A stretch of DNA of 64,000 bases from UBA1444 sp964521625 (GTDB taxonomy: Bacteria > Bacillota > Negativicutes > UBA1444): positions 161,679 through 225,678 of the forward strand of contig CAZFSM010000002.1 in NCBI GenBank assembly GCA_964521625.1, read 5' to 3'. This document shows, in pieces, positions 1-8,232 of this stretch (position 1 is its first letter; the number at the start of each line of letters is the position of its first letter). The notes beneath the pieces are model-generated. The model was not told the DNA's origin. It saw only the letters and a program-made list of their open reading frames with translations, and made no database searches. A program made the translations under genes and the position numbers.

Positions 1-717
1 GAAAATTTACAGAATCCGGCCGAAATTTTACCGGTATTGGAGCAAGAAATTGCCTCATTGATGGCGGATGACAGTCCCGAACCATTCGCGATTACTGCCA
101 CGCCGCATGTTATTCTGGTCGTAGGTGTCAATGGGTCTGGCAAAACCACTTCAATCGGTAAGTTGGCGCATCATTATATTGAGCAGGGTAAAAATGTTTT
201 GCTGGCAGCAGGCGATACTTTTCGGGCTGCGGCGGGTGAACAGCTGACCCTCTGGGCGGAACGAACCGGTGCGGACATTGTCTGTCATGGAGAGGGAGCC
301 GATCCGGCGGCAGTAGTGTTTGATTCGCTGGCGGCGGCCAAGGCTCGCAAGACAGATGTGTTGATTATCGATACGGCAGGACGGTTGCATACAAAAACCA
401 ACCTGATGGAAGAACTGAAAAAAATCCGTCGCGTAATTCAAAGAGAATTGCCGGCAGCGCCACAGGAAACATTGTTGGTCCTTGATGCCGTTACCGGCCA
501 AAACGCCCTGCATCAGGCAAAAATCTTCAATGAAGTCACGGAATTGACTGGTGTAATCCTGACGAAGCTGGAAGGGACGGCCAAAGGCGGTTTTGCGATT
601 TCCATCAAGACCGAACTGGGTGTGCCAGTTCGCTGGGTAGGGTTGGGCGAAAAAAAGCAAGACTTTGCGCCGTTTGACGCTAACGCTTACGCGCATGCAT
701 TGCTCAGTGAAAAATAA
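1..717 (+). CDS. ftsY: FtsY, signal recognition particle receptor (3' part; 5' end outside the window)
   Basis: SRP receptor GTPase that docks Ffh-ribosome complexes at the membrane. The frame is open from base 1, so the gene begins upstream; the TTG at 37 is only an internal codon. Visible are the G1 loop GVNGSGKTT, the DTFRAAA motif of SRP GTPases, DTAGRLHT (G3), TKLEG (G4) and the C-terminal GLGEKKQDFAPFDA motif typical of FtsY. The acidic N-terminal A domain is not in the window. Stop TAA at 715-717 is followed by an intrinsic terminator. In most Bacillota ftsY lies directly before ylxM-ffh; here about 12 kb of transport and catabolic genes intervene. Identification is firm. Confidence 0.96.
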   Translation, partial: ENLQNPAEILPVLEQEIASLMADDSPEPFAITATPHVILVVGVNGSGKTTSIGKLAHHYIEQGKNVLLAAGDTFRAAAGEQLTLWAERTGADIVCHGEGADPAAVVFDSLAAAKARKTDVLIIDTAGRLHTKTNLMEELKKIRRVIQRELPAAPQETLLVLDAVTGQNALHQAKIFNEVTELTGVILTKLEGTAKGGFAISIKTELGVPVRWVGLGEKKQDFAPFDANAYAHALLSEK

Positions 718-734
718 TTCGGTGTAGATAAGCC

Positions 735-772
735 GAAAGTTCCGTAATAGATACGGGACTTTCTTTTTTTTT
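735..772 (+). terminator. Intrinsic terminator of ftsY
   Basis: An 11-bp stem (735-745 with 753-763, one G-U pair) with a short loop runs into a T9 tract (764-772), 17 bases after the ftsY stop. It isolates ftsY from the LacI-regulated block that follows. Confidence 0.9.
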
Positions 773-801
773 GCAGCAGTAAAAAGTTTTATTTTTTAGT
801 A

Positions 802-830
802 TTGACAAATTAGTCTGAATTTACCATACT
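802..830 (+). promoter_or_regulatory. Predicted sigma-A promoter of the LacI-tct operon
   Basis: A perfect -35 hexamer TTGACA (802-807) is followed after 17 bases by CATACT (825-830, 4 of 6 matches to TATAAT). The predicted start near 837 falls inside the palindrome at 836-849. No other promoter is obvious before tctC, so this probably drives the regulator, the transporter and the dehydrogenase together. Confidence 0.6.
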
Positions 831-835
831 TAATA

Positions 836-849
836 TGTAAACGTTTCCA
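836..849 (+). promoter_or_regulatory. LacI/CcpA-type operator (cre-like palindrome)
   Basis: TGTAAACGTTTCCA matches the cre consensus TGWAANCGNTNWCA at all but one position and has the AACGTT core bound by LacI-family repressors. The wider 16-base element 835-850 is palindromic at 14 of 16 positions. It overlaps the predicted transcription start, so it could serve autorepression by the adjacent LacI-type protein, or CcpA catabolite repression. The sequence alone cannot separate these. Confidence 0.6.
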
Positions 850-866
850 TCAGGAGATTGTTCATT

Positions 867-1895
867 ATGACGCATTCGTCCCGATCCCGCGGATCCGTTA
901 CGATTAAAGACGTGGCAAAGAAGGCTGGTACCTCCATTGCCACGGTTTCTTATGTTTTCAGCAATGAGGAACGTTACCTGAGGCCGGAATTGCGTGAGCG
1001 CGTGTTGCAGGCCGCAGCTGAAATCGGTTATGTAAAAAATGCCGCTGCCAGCAGCCTCAAGGGGAAGCGTCGGGGCATCCTAGCGGTCGTTGTGGCCCAG
1101 TTTGGCAACACGTTTTTTACCCGCATGTGTGTGGAAATTGTCTCGATTGCCCGCCAGGAAGGCTATGTGGTGACTCTGTGCAACAGCGAGGAAGATTTGC
1201 TGCAGGAACGAATCATTCTCGAACGCTTAGTGGCGCAACGAATCGATGGCTGCATCCTCTGCCCGGCATTGTCCAGAGAAGATAATACGGATTTACTGAA
1301 ACAACACCGGATTCCTTATGTAATCTTGGAACGCTCGTTTCCAGAGTCGTTTTCAATGCATAATTTTGTTGGCCATGACAATTTTCAATCCGGTTATTTG
1401 GCGACAAAACGCCTGCTCGATGCTGGGCACAGGCAGATTGCCTTTTCCGGTTGGGATTCACCGATTCCCAATGTCAGGGAGCGAGTGGATGGCTACCGCG
1501 CTGCCCTGAGGGAGTATGATGTGCCGGCGGAAGCCGAATTGATTCTAACGGATGAATTATCGGAAGCTGCGGGACTGCGTATGGCGGAAAAATTGACTGC
1601 CGCAAAAGTTACTGCTGCCGTTTTGGGGCAACATGATACAGCCAAGGGATCGCTACAATATTTTCAGGATATGGGCGTCCGTTGGCCAACAGATATTTCC
1701 CTAGTTATGATTGGTACCCCAGAATGGGCCGGAGTCTTGCGCCCGCGGATCACCTGCATACAGCGCCCGGAACAACAGATGGGACGTTCCGCCTCAATGT
1801 TACTGCTTGACACCATCAGAAAACCAGATAAACCACCGAATCAACAGTTGTTTTCATGTACTGTGACAGAAGGCGAATCCGTACTCAGGAGGTGA
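867..1895 (+). CDS. LacI/GalR-family transcriptional regulator
   Basis: DNA-binding repressor of about 342 residues. The N-terminal helix-turn-helix reads TIKDVAKKAGTSIATVS, followed by a hinge-helix region (AAASSLKGKRRG) and a periplasmic-binding-protein-like effector domain. The ATG at 867 is chosen over the TTG at 858 because AGGAGA at 852-857 is then correctly spaced. It lies 48 bases upstream of tctC with no terminator between, so it is probably co-transcribed with and controls tctCBA and the dehydrogenase. The effector is unknown; LacI regulators usually sense sugars or sugar acids, whereas tct systems carry carboxylates, so a sugar acid is a reasonable guess and no more. Confidence 0.9.
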   Translation: MTHSSRSRGSVTIKDVAKKAGTSIATVSYVFSNEERYLRPELRERVLQAAAEIGYVKNAAASSLKGKRRGILAVVVAQFGNTFFTRMCVEIVSIARQEGYVVTLCNSEEDLLQERIILERLVAQRIDGCILCPALSREDNTDLLKQHRIPYVILERSFPESFSMHNFVGHDNFQSGYLATKRLLDAGHRQIAFSGWDSPIPNVRERVDGYRAALREYDVPAEAELILTDELSEAAGLRMAEKLTAAKVTAAVLGQHDTAKGSLQYFQDMGVRWPTDISLVMIGTPEWAGVLRPRITCIQRPEQQMGRSASMLLLDTIRKPDKPPNQQLFSCTVTEGESVLRR

Positions 1896-1943
1896 AAGTG
1901 CCGTTTCCTGGTGTAGCCCTATTATTAGCAGGAGGTATTGAGC

Positions 1944-2981
1944 ATGAGTAAAAAAATGATCTGGATCATCGCTGCAGTTGTCATCGTCGGTTTGGCCTTC
2001 CTTTGGCCACAACTGAACAAGAAGACGGAAGAGGTCAAAAAATGGCCGACACAGGATATTGCCATTGTCGTTCCTTATCCCCCCGGAGGCGGCACCGACC
2101 TGACCACCCGTGCGCTGGCCGACGAAATGGCAAAAGCGCTCAAAGCCAATGTTTCCGTACTCAATATGCCAGGCGCCAGTGGCTCGGTGGGAACCATCGC
2201 CGTATGGAACAAGCCACATGACGGATACACAATTGCCGCGAATGGCTTGTTGGCTTTTGCCTCTTATCCTGTCATGGGTTTCACAGACAAAACACAAAAA
2301 GACTGGCACATTTGGATTGCGACTTTTTCGCCAAACGCTATTGTAGTTAAAGGCGAAGGTGGAAAATACAAGAACATGAACGATCTCTTAGCAGCACTGA
2401 AAGCCAAGCCCGGTGAAATCACATTTGGCACGGCTGGTGTCGGTACTGGCGGGTACATGGGTGCTGAAGTGTTGAAAGCAGGCACTAAACTTGCGTACAA
2501 ACATGTTCCCTATCAGGGCGGAGCTCCCGCAATTGTTGCAGGGCTTTCCGGCGAAGTGGATGTCGTGCCCCAGCTCCTGATGGAGATGGTTGACCACATC
2601 CGGGCTGGCAAAATGAATGCACTGGCAGTTTTGATGGACCAACCGTTCAAGTTATCTGGCGCCGCTGATATTCCAGGCGTTTCAGCAGCGGTTCCAGAAA
2701 TCAAACCCTACCTGCCGATGGGCGAGTCGTTCGGCATTATGGTTCCCAAAGATACACCGCCCCATGTGGTCAAAGCCATCGATGACGCATTCAAAATTGC
2801 AGTAAAGAGCGAAACCGTCAAGAAATTTGCCGAACAAAAAGGATCGGTAGTGCTGGCGCTCAGTGGGGAAGAAGCACAGGCCCATGTGGCAAAACTTTCT
2901 TCCATCGTTTCATGGACATTGTTTGATGGTGGAACCGCCAAAATTTCGCCGGAAAAATTCGGCATTCCCCGACTCAAGTAA
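1944..2981 (+). CDS. tctC: TctC/Bug-type substrate-binding protein of a tripartite tricarboxylate transporter
   Basis: Extracytoplasmic solute receptor that delivers a carboxylate to the TctA/TctB membrane complex. It has an N-terminal hydrophobic helix (residues 4-20) without a clear AxA cleavage site or lipobox, so it may stay anchored. The family motif VVPYPPGGGTD follows near residue 50, then PGASGSVG, GTAGVGTGG and PYQGGAPAIV, which form the ligand pocket in Bug proteins. Start ATG 1944 has GGAGGT at 1931-1936; TTG 1938 is too close. Length (345 residues) is normal for the family. A long hairpin follows the stop and may protect this transcript, since the receptor is usually needed in excess over the permease. 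Confidence 0.92.
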   Translation: MSKKMIWIIAAVVIVGLAFLWPQLNKKTEEVKKWPTQDIAIVVPYPPGGGTDLTTRALADEMAKALKANVSVLNMPGASGSVGTIAVWNKPHDGYTIAANGLLAFASYPVMGFTDKTQKDWHIWIATFSPNAIVVKGEGGKYKNMNDLLAALKAKPGEITFGTAGVGTGGYMGAEVLKAGTKLAYKHVPYQGGAPAIVAGLSGEVDVVPQLLMEMVDHIRAGKMNALAVLMDQPFKLSGAADIPGVSAAVPEIKPYLPMGESFGIMVPKDTPPHVVKAIDDAFKIAVKSETVKKFAEQKGSVVLALSGEEAQAHVAKLSSIVSWTLFDGGTAKISPEKFGIPRLK

Positions 2982-3002
2982 AACAACCCGAGGTTCTAAG
3001 GT

Positions 3003-3049
3003 AAGCCGCCGGCAGATGATAGACAAACTTCTTCCTTTGTCGGCGGCTT
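3003..3049 (+). other. Intercistronic stem-loop between tctC and tctB
   Basis: Arms 3003-3014 and 3038-3049 pair over 12 bp (GC-rich, one G-U) around a 23-base loop. No T-tract follows, so it is unlikely to be a full terminator. The position just after the receptor gene is typical of RNA processing or stabilising hairpins that raise binding-protein mRNA above permease mRNA. Confidence 0.65.
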
Positions 3050-3060
3050 CAACTAATGCT

Positions 3061-3069
3061 GGGGGGGGG
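3061..3069 (+). repeat. G9 homopolymer in the tctB ribosome-binding region
   Basis: Nine consecutive G residues end 6 bases before the TTG start of tctB and are the only Shine-Dalgarno-like sequence there. Slippage would change the spacing between SD and start codon. Confidence 0.75.
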
Positions 3070-3075
3070 TAAATT

Positions 3076-3555
3076 TTGGAAAAACATACCCATTTTGACT
3101 TTGTGACAAGTGTTTTTCTGATGATTCTGTCTGTGATTATGATTGTTGACAGCTTTCGGATGGGAGCGGATGTCGGCGGTCCCATGTATGCATCGCCGGG
3201 CATGATGCCCATGGTGCTAGCAATATGTCTTCTTGTCACAAGCGGGTTACTGCTGAAACGCAGCATTCGGTTGAATGGTGTCAACAAAAATGTGTCAGAT
3301 TTTTTGTCGTGGTTTCATAGTTTCCGCAAATCGAAACCGGCCCAGGAAATGTTGCTTGGCGGCATGGTTTTGGCACTTTATACATTTATTTTAGCGCCGA
3401 GGTTGCCATTTTGGATTTCTACCTCAATTTTCATGCTCTTTATCATGGGAATCCTTAACGCCACTTCCATTGTGAAAAATGTATTGATTACAGCAGCTGT
3501 TGTCGGAAGTATCTATGGTGTGTTCCAGATGATCTTCCATGTTCCGCTGCCATAA
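3076..3555 (+). CDS. tctB: TctB small membrane subunit of a tripartite tricarboxylate transporter
   Basis: Poorly conserved small subunit, 159 residues, with four predicted membrane helices (about residues 9-25, 41-58, 91-107 and 113-150 as two close segments), the usual TctB pattern. It partners TctA in the secondary transporter complex and is recognised mainly by size, topology and position between tctC and tctA. The start is a TTG at 3076; no ATG lies near it in this frame and the only SD is the G9 run before it. Translation is therefore likely weak or variable. Stop at 3553-3555, 15 bases before tctA. Confidence 0.85.
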   Translation: MEKHTHFDFVTSVFLMILSVIMIVDSFRMGADVGGPMYASPGMMPMVLAICLLVTSGLLLKRSIRLNGVNKNVSDFLSWFHSFRKSKPAQEMLLGGMVLALYTFILAPRLPFWISTSIFMLFIMGILNATSIVKNVLITAAVVGSIYGVFQMIFHVPLP

Positions 3556-3570
3556 GGGGGCCGAATTATA

Positions 3571-5079
3571 ATGGAATGGCAATATATTTCGCCTGTTTTG
3601 CAATTTGTGACGGAACCGATGAGCCTGTTTGTAATGGCTATTTCGGTTTTTTTCGGCCTTGTTGTCGGCATGCTTCCCGGGCTGACAGCCACTATGGCGG
3701 TGGCTCTGCTCACCGGTCTGACTTACCGACTTGCCCCTGAGATGGCGATATTGTCCCTGGTTGCCGTTTACATCGGCGCTATTTCCGGCGGTTGTCAATC
3801 CGCCATCCTGATCAATATTCCCGGTACACCCGCATCCGCAGCAACCGCTGTTGATGGGTTTCCCATCGCTCAACGAGGCGAAGGTGGGCTGGGTATTTTT
3901 TTGGCGACAACAGCTTCGTTTTTTGGAACCCTGACGGGAACATTTTGCGTGTTGCTCCTGACACCGCCACTTGCGCTGCTGGCATTGAAATTTGGTGCGT
4001 ATGAATTCTTTCTGTTGGCCTTGTTTGGTGTAATGATCTGCGGGCAGCTGACTGCAGGTACAGATCCGTTGAAAGGCTGGATATCAGGGATCATCGGACT
4101 CATCGTCGCACAAATTGGTCTCGATGGAATGAATGCTTACCCGAGATTTTCTTTCGGCATGGTTGATTTGATGGCTGGAGTACCCTTAATTCCTGTGATG
4201 ATCGGTCTATTTGGATTTCCGGAAATTCTCTACGGCCTGGTGTCCAGCACCGCCCGGGCGCAAATACAATCCTCTTCCCTCGAATTTAAGAAGGGTTTCA
4301 GTATTCTGCTGAAAAATAAATTAAACATGGTCCGATCATCAGTAATTGGTGTCATTGTCGGTATTATTCCTGGGGTTGGCGAAGATGTAGCCGGATGGCT
4401 GTCTTACTGGGCAGAAAAGAATTCCAGCAAGACCCCGGAAAAATTCGGCAAGGGGGCTTATGAAGGGGTCGTTGCCGCGGAAACCGGCAACAATGCCTGC
4501 ATCGGTGGAGCCATTATCCCGGTCCTGGCTCTGGCTGTTCCCGGCAGTGCGCCGGCGGCGGTTCTTTTGGCTGCTCTCTGGCTGCACGGATTGCGCCCGG
4601 GACCTCTTTTGATGAGTGATACGCCAGGGTTCGTGTATACCATCAGTATTTATATGACAATCAGCGCTTTCACTATGATCATTTTGGCCCTGTTGCTTTC
4701 CAAAGCCACAGTGAAGATTTTGGCGGTGAAAAGTACGATCCTGATGCCTGTCGTGTATGTGCTGTGCACGGTTGGCGCCTTTGTTATTGACAACAGCATG
4801 TTTGATATTTATCTGATGTTCATTTTTGGTCTGATCGGCCTGCTTCTCAGAGAAATGGCCTATCCTGCCGCACCCTTCCTACTGGGAATTATCCTTGGAC
4901 CGATGGCGGACAATAACTTGCGGCGTGCCCTAATTTTATCGAATGGTGATCCATCGCCATTCTTCACTCGCCCCCTCAGCATGATTTTTGTTACAGGCAT
5001 TGTATTGCTTGCGCTTTCGCAAATGAATGCGTTCAGCCGGTTAAAAAAATTGCTGACGCATGATGAGTTCAAAGAATAA
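3571..5079 (+). CDS. tctA: TctA large membrane subunit of a tripartite tricarboxylate transporter
   Basis: Large permease subunit of 502 residues with about 12 membrane helices. Conserved TctA signatures are visible: GMLPGLTATMAVALLTGLTY near the N-terminus, the GCQSAILINIPGTPASAAT region, GIIPGVGEDVAGWLSYWAEK mid-protein (an inverted-repeat partner of the first motif), and AVPGSAPAAVLLAALWLHGLRPGP. ATG 3571 has AAGGGGG at 3554-3560. Transport of the carboxylate is driven by an ion gradient rather than ATP in this family. The 3' end is followed within 22 bases by a dehydrogenase gene, which suggests that the imported compound, or something derived from it, is oxidised. Confidence 0.95.
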   Translation: MEWQYISPVLQFVTEPMSLFVMAISVFFGLVVGMLPGLTATMAVALLTGLTYRLAPEMAILSLVAVYIGAISGGCQSAILINIPGTPASAATAVDGFPIAQRGEGGLGIFLATTASFFGTLTGTFCVLLLTPPLALLALKFGAYEFFLLALFGVMICGQLTAGTDPLKGWISGIIGLIVAQIGLDGMNAYPRFSFGMVDLMAGVPLIPVMIGLFGFPEILYGLVSSTARAQIQSSSLEFKKGFSILLKNKLNMVRSSVIGVIVGIIPGVGEDVAGWLSYWAEKNSSKTPEKFGKGAYEGVVAAETGNNACIGGAIIPVLALAVPGSAPAAVLLAALWLHGLRPGPLLMSDTPGFVYTISIYMTISAFTMIILALLLSKATVKILAVKSTILMPVVYVLCTVGAFVIDNSMFDIYLMFIFGLIGLLLREMAYPAAPFLLGIILGPMADNNLRRALILSNGDPSPFFTRPLSMIFVTGIVLLALSQMNAFSRLKKLLTHDEFKE

Positions 5080-5101
5080 CCCGAATAGGAGTGACGAAAA
5101 A

Positions 5102-6271
5102 ATGAAACCCATTCGTGTTGGTTTGGTCGGTAGCGGGTTTGTTGCCGAGTTGCACATGCATTCCTACCATCGGGTGTATGGGGTCGCTGCTTCGGTAGAA
5201 GCAGTTGTGTCCCGCGGCGACCATGTGCTGGATTTTGCGAAACGGCACCACATTCCTAAAGTGTACCGCGACTATCAAGACTTGTTAAAAGATAAGGAAA
5301 TTGATGTTGTCGATATCTGCACACCGGCAGTATTGCATGCACCGATGATTGTCGACGCAATGGAATCCGGCAAGCATGTAATCTGTGAAAAACCTTTCAC
5401 CGGCTATTTCGGACGACACAATGATCCCACACCGATTGGGCATAAGCTGTCCAAAGCGCTGATGTATGAACGGGTCATGGAAGAAATGACCGAGACAAAA
5501 AAAAGAATGAACGCAAGTGGGCAGTTGTTCATGTACGCGGAAAATTGGGTTTATGCACCGGCAATAGCCAAAAGTGCCGAAATTCTAAAGAAAACAAAGG
5601 ATAAGATTCTCTTCATGAAAGCCGAAGAGAGTCATAGCGGTTCCCATGCCGAACACGCGGCCCGCTGGGATATGACCGGCGGCGGAGCGCTGATACGTCA
5701 GGGCTGCCATCCATTATCCGCCGTATTATATCTCAAAAATGTGGAAGCAAAAGCGCGGGGTGAAAAAATCAATATTGCCGCCATCACTGCAGATGTCGGT
5801 AACATTGGTGATAAACTTTCTGCGGAAGATCACCGTTATATCTTATCCCGCCCTGTCGATGTGGAGGACTGGGCGATGATGAATCTGACCTTTACTGATG
5901 GAACCAAGAGTACCGTTTTTGCCGGCGATATGATTCTCGGCGGCGTGCGAAACCAGGTGGAGACTTATACCACTGGCGGGATTCTCAATGCCAATGTTTG
6001 CCCCAATACGGGAATGACCACCTACCTTACTGACGAAAGTAAACTCCAGGACGTATATATTACCGAAAAGGTTGATCGCAAAACGGGCTGGCAGTATGTA
6101 TGTCTGGAGGAAGAATGGACCAGAGGGTACATCCAGGAGATGCAGGATTTTATGGAGTGTGTGGCTCAGGGTCGCCAACCCTTGGCAGATATTGATTTGG
6201 CCGTTGAAACGATACAGGCGACATATGCGGCATACTGGTCGGCAGAGGAAGGGAAACGGATCAAGTTATAG
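5102..6271 (+). CDS. Gfo/Idh/MocA-family NAD(P)-dependent oxidoreductase
   Basis: Predicted dehydrogenase of about 389 residues. The N-terminal Rossmann motif VGLVGSGFVAELH and the family hallmark CEKPF (nicotinamide-side lysine) are present; a C-terminal alpha/beta domain follows with the GGxLIxxGxHxL-type segment GGGALIRQGCHPLSA. These enzymes oxidise sugars, cyclitols or sugar acids. ATG 5102 is preferred (AGGAG 5087-5091); an upstream ATG at 5060 would overlap tctA and lacks an SD. The gene is the last of the LacI-tct operon. It contains an insert between EKPF and the next conserved block with a run of polar residues. Substrate unknown. Confidence 0.88.
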   Translation: MKPIRVGLVGSGFVAELHMHSYHRVYGVAASVEAVVSRGDHVLDFAKRHHIPKVYRDYQDLLKDKEIDVVDICTPAVLHAPMIVDAMESGKHVICEKPFTGYFGRHNDPTPIGHKLSKALMYERVMEEMTETKKRMNASGQLFMYAENWVYAPAIAKSAEILKKTKDKILFMKAEESHSGSHAEHAARWDMTGGGALIRQGCHPLSAVLYLKNVEAKARGEKINIAAITADVGNIGDKLSAEDHRYILSRPVDVEDWAMMNLTFTDGTKSTVFAGDMILGGVRNQVETYTTGGILNANVCPNTGMTTYLTDESKLQDVYITEKVDRKTGWQYVCLEEEWTRGYIQEMQDFMECVAQGRQPLADIDLAVETIQATYAAYWSAEEGKRIKL

Positions 6272-6298
6272 ATTCATACACAATAATCATAGGACTGT

Positions 6299-6345
6299 TT
6301 TGATAGAAGCCCCTTGGCCATGTTGGCCAAGGGGCTTCTATCAAA
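6299..6345 (+). other. Perfect 22-bp inverted repeat with 3-base loop
   Basis: 6299-6320 is exactly complementary to 6324-6345 around TGT. Neither strand has a downstream T-tract, so it is not a canonical intrinsic terminator, though a stem this long may still stop polymerase or protect 3' ends. It ends the tct/dehydrogenase operon. The rest of the 6272-6487 gap shows nothing else I can name. Confidence 0.8.
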
Positions 6346-6487
6346 GTTGTGATCTAGGCCCGATATCAACCGACTTCTTGTCTGGGGGAGGAATTTGTTT
6401 AATAATTGCCGAAACTAAAAAAGACTAAAGCTTTACTCAACCGAAAAGGAAAACTGTCTTGGGCCAATAATAGCTACCACGTGACGG

Positions 6488-8230
6488 ATGGCTGAGATGG
6501 AAGGCGATGATGTAGTTCTGACTGGTTGGGCACTGGTTCTGGAATTGGCGCAAAATGTTAGCAGCATAGGATTGGCTGCTTTTTTATCGACCCGGTTGCC
6601 GGCAATAAAAAATGCGTTGACTTATTCGCAGTATCGGTTGAAAGATAAAATAATTTTGATCCTGATATTCGGCGCTTTTTCGGCAGTAGGAAACTGGATG
6701 GGGATTCCGATCTTTTTGGGGGCATTGGCCAATACCCGGATTGTTGGACCGATTGCGGGCGGTTTATTGGGTGGTCCGCTTGTCGGTGTGGGGGCGGGGA
6801 TCCTTGGCGCGATTCCGCGTTACTTTATGGGCGGTTTCACCATGTGGGCATCGGTGATTTCAAATATCATGGCGGGTTATCTGGCCGGTCTGATTTATAA
6901 TCGTTACGGGCCCCAACGGATCAATCTCCGGATTGCAGCGTCGACTGCTTTTGCCGGTGAGTGTATTCTAAAGATTTTGGTACTGGTGATCGCCAAGCCG
7001 TTTGAAGCGGCATGGGAACTGGAAAAGATTATTGCATTGCCGACGATGACTTTTAATACGCTGGCTGTTGTTTTTTTCGTCTACATCGTTCACGACATTT
7101 TCCGAGAACAGGCCAAGGCGCAGGCGATTTCGGTGCAGCAGGCGATCCGAATGCTTCACAAGACAAGCGGATTTATGCAGAATGGATTAAATGCGGAGAC
7201 GGCAGGAAAAGTTGCGCAGATTATTTTTAGTGAAACCAAAGCCGCAGCGGTCGCCGTTACCAATCTGGACAAAGTACTGGCCTTTGTGGGCATGGGTGCA
7301 GATCATCATAATGCAGGGACACCTATCGTAACCACTGCAACCAAGATTATGATGGAAAGCAGAAGCACCGTTATATTCAACAACCGGGAGGAGATAGGCT
7401 GCCCCGCCTCTGGGTGTCCACTTACGGCGGTTATTGATGCACCGCTGATGGTGAGCAACGAATTGGTGGGTAGCATAAAACTGTTCAAGGCCAACAAAGA
7501 AATTGTTTCGCCGCAGGAAGCAGAACTGATTCAGGGGATAGCTGATTTTCTCAGCTTACAGCTGGCACAACGAAAACTTGATGAACAACAGATTTTGCTC
7601 ATGCAGATTGAGTGTCAGATGCTCAAGGCACAGATAAATCCGCATTTCTTTTTTAACACACTGGGTACTATTCAGGCGCTGATTGACGCAAGTCCGCGAA
7701 AAGCCAGCGGGTTGATCAAAGATTTGGCTGATTTTTATCGGCGGACACTCAGAAAGAGTGAAGAATCGGTGGTGCTGCAAGAAGAGCTTGAATCAGTCCG
7801 CAATTATGTACGGATTGAAAAAGTGCGTTTCGGTGACAAAATCAACGTGGTCGAATCAATTCCCCTTGAACTGATGCAACAGCATATTCCGCTATTTTCG
7901 CTTCAATTGCTCGTAGAAAATGCGATTCGACATGGTCTTAGTATGAAGAAAGGTCCAGGCACGATTCGGATCAATGTCTGGCAGGGTGAGAATTTTTTCT
8001 ATGTGCAAGTGGATGACGATGGCGTAGGGATGACGCCGGAACAGGTGGCCGGAATTCTCATCGATGCTCCAGATCAGCAACCAGGCGGCAACGGAATTGG
8101 CTTGATGAACATCCACCGTAGGATTCAGCGGTTTTATGGCGAGGGATATGGGCTTCAGCTTAAAAGTGAACTGGGACAAGGAACGCAAGCGACCATCCGC
8201 TTGCCGATTTATTGCAAAAAGGGGCGATAA
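6488..8230 (+). CDS. LytS/YpdA-type sensor histidine kinase (5TM-5TMR_LYT, GAF, His_kinase, HATPase)
   Basis: Membrane sensor kinase of 580 residues. Residues 1-190 hold about five or six membrane helices with the motif GGLLGGPLVGVGAGILGAIPR typical of 5TM-5TMR_LYT domains. Residues about 215-360 are GAF-like and contain an unusual Cys pair (GCPASGCPL). The phospho-acceptor is His386 in QINPHFFFN; the ATP-binding N box is around Asn478 (LLVENAIRHGL), followed by DDDGVGM and GNGIGLMN. An in-frame TGA at 6482 fixes the start at ATG 6488 or ATG 6497; no good SD is seen for either. It is 2 bases from its response regulator. By analogy with B. subtilis LytST and E. coli YpdAB, a small carboxylate outside the cell is a likely signal; this is inference. 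Confidence 0.93.
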   Translation: MAEMEGDDVVLTGWALVLELAQNVSSIGLAAFLSTRLPAIKNALTYSQYRLKDKIILILIFGAFSAVGNWMGIPIFLGALANTRIVGPIAGGLLGGPLVGVGAGILGAIPRYFMGGFTMWASVISNIMAGYLAGLIYNRYGPQRINLRIAASTAFAGECILKILVLVIAKPFEAAWELEKIIALPTMTFNTLAVVFFVYIVHDIFREQAKAQAISVQQAIRMLHKTSGFMQNGLNAETAGKVAQIIFSETKAAAVAVTNLDKVLAFVGMGADHHNAGTPIVTTATKIMMESRSTVIFNNREEIGCPASGCPLTAVIDAPLMVSNELVGSIKLFKANKEIVSPQEAELIQGIADFLSLQLAQRKLDEQQILLMQIECQMLKAQINPHFFFNTLGTIQALIDASPRKASGLIKDLADFYRRTLRKSEESVVLQEELESVRNYVRIEKVRFGDKINVVESIPLELMQQHIPLFSLQLLVENAIRHGLSMKKGPGTIRINVWQGENFFYVQVDDDGVGMTPEQVAGILIDAPDQQPGGNGIGLMNIHRRIQRFYGEGYGLQLKSELGQGTQATIRLPIYCKKGR

Positions 8231-8232
8231 AC

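Noticed and set aside
151..696. Open frame of 181 codons on the minus strand across ftsY
   Set aside because: It mirrors the SRP GTPase reading frame, has no family motif or SD, and the plus-strand product is unmistakable.
735..772. Possible riboswitch or attenuator before the LacI gene
   Set aside because: The structure is a plain terminator of ftsY upstream of an independent promoter; no anti-terminator pairing is seen.
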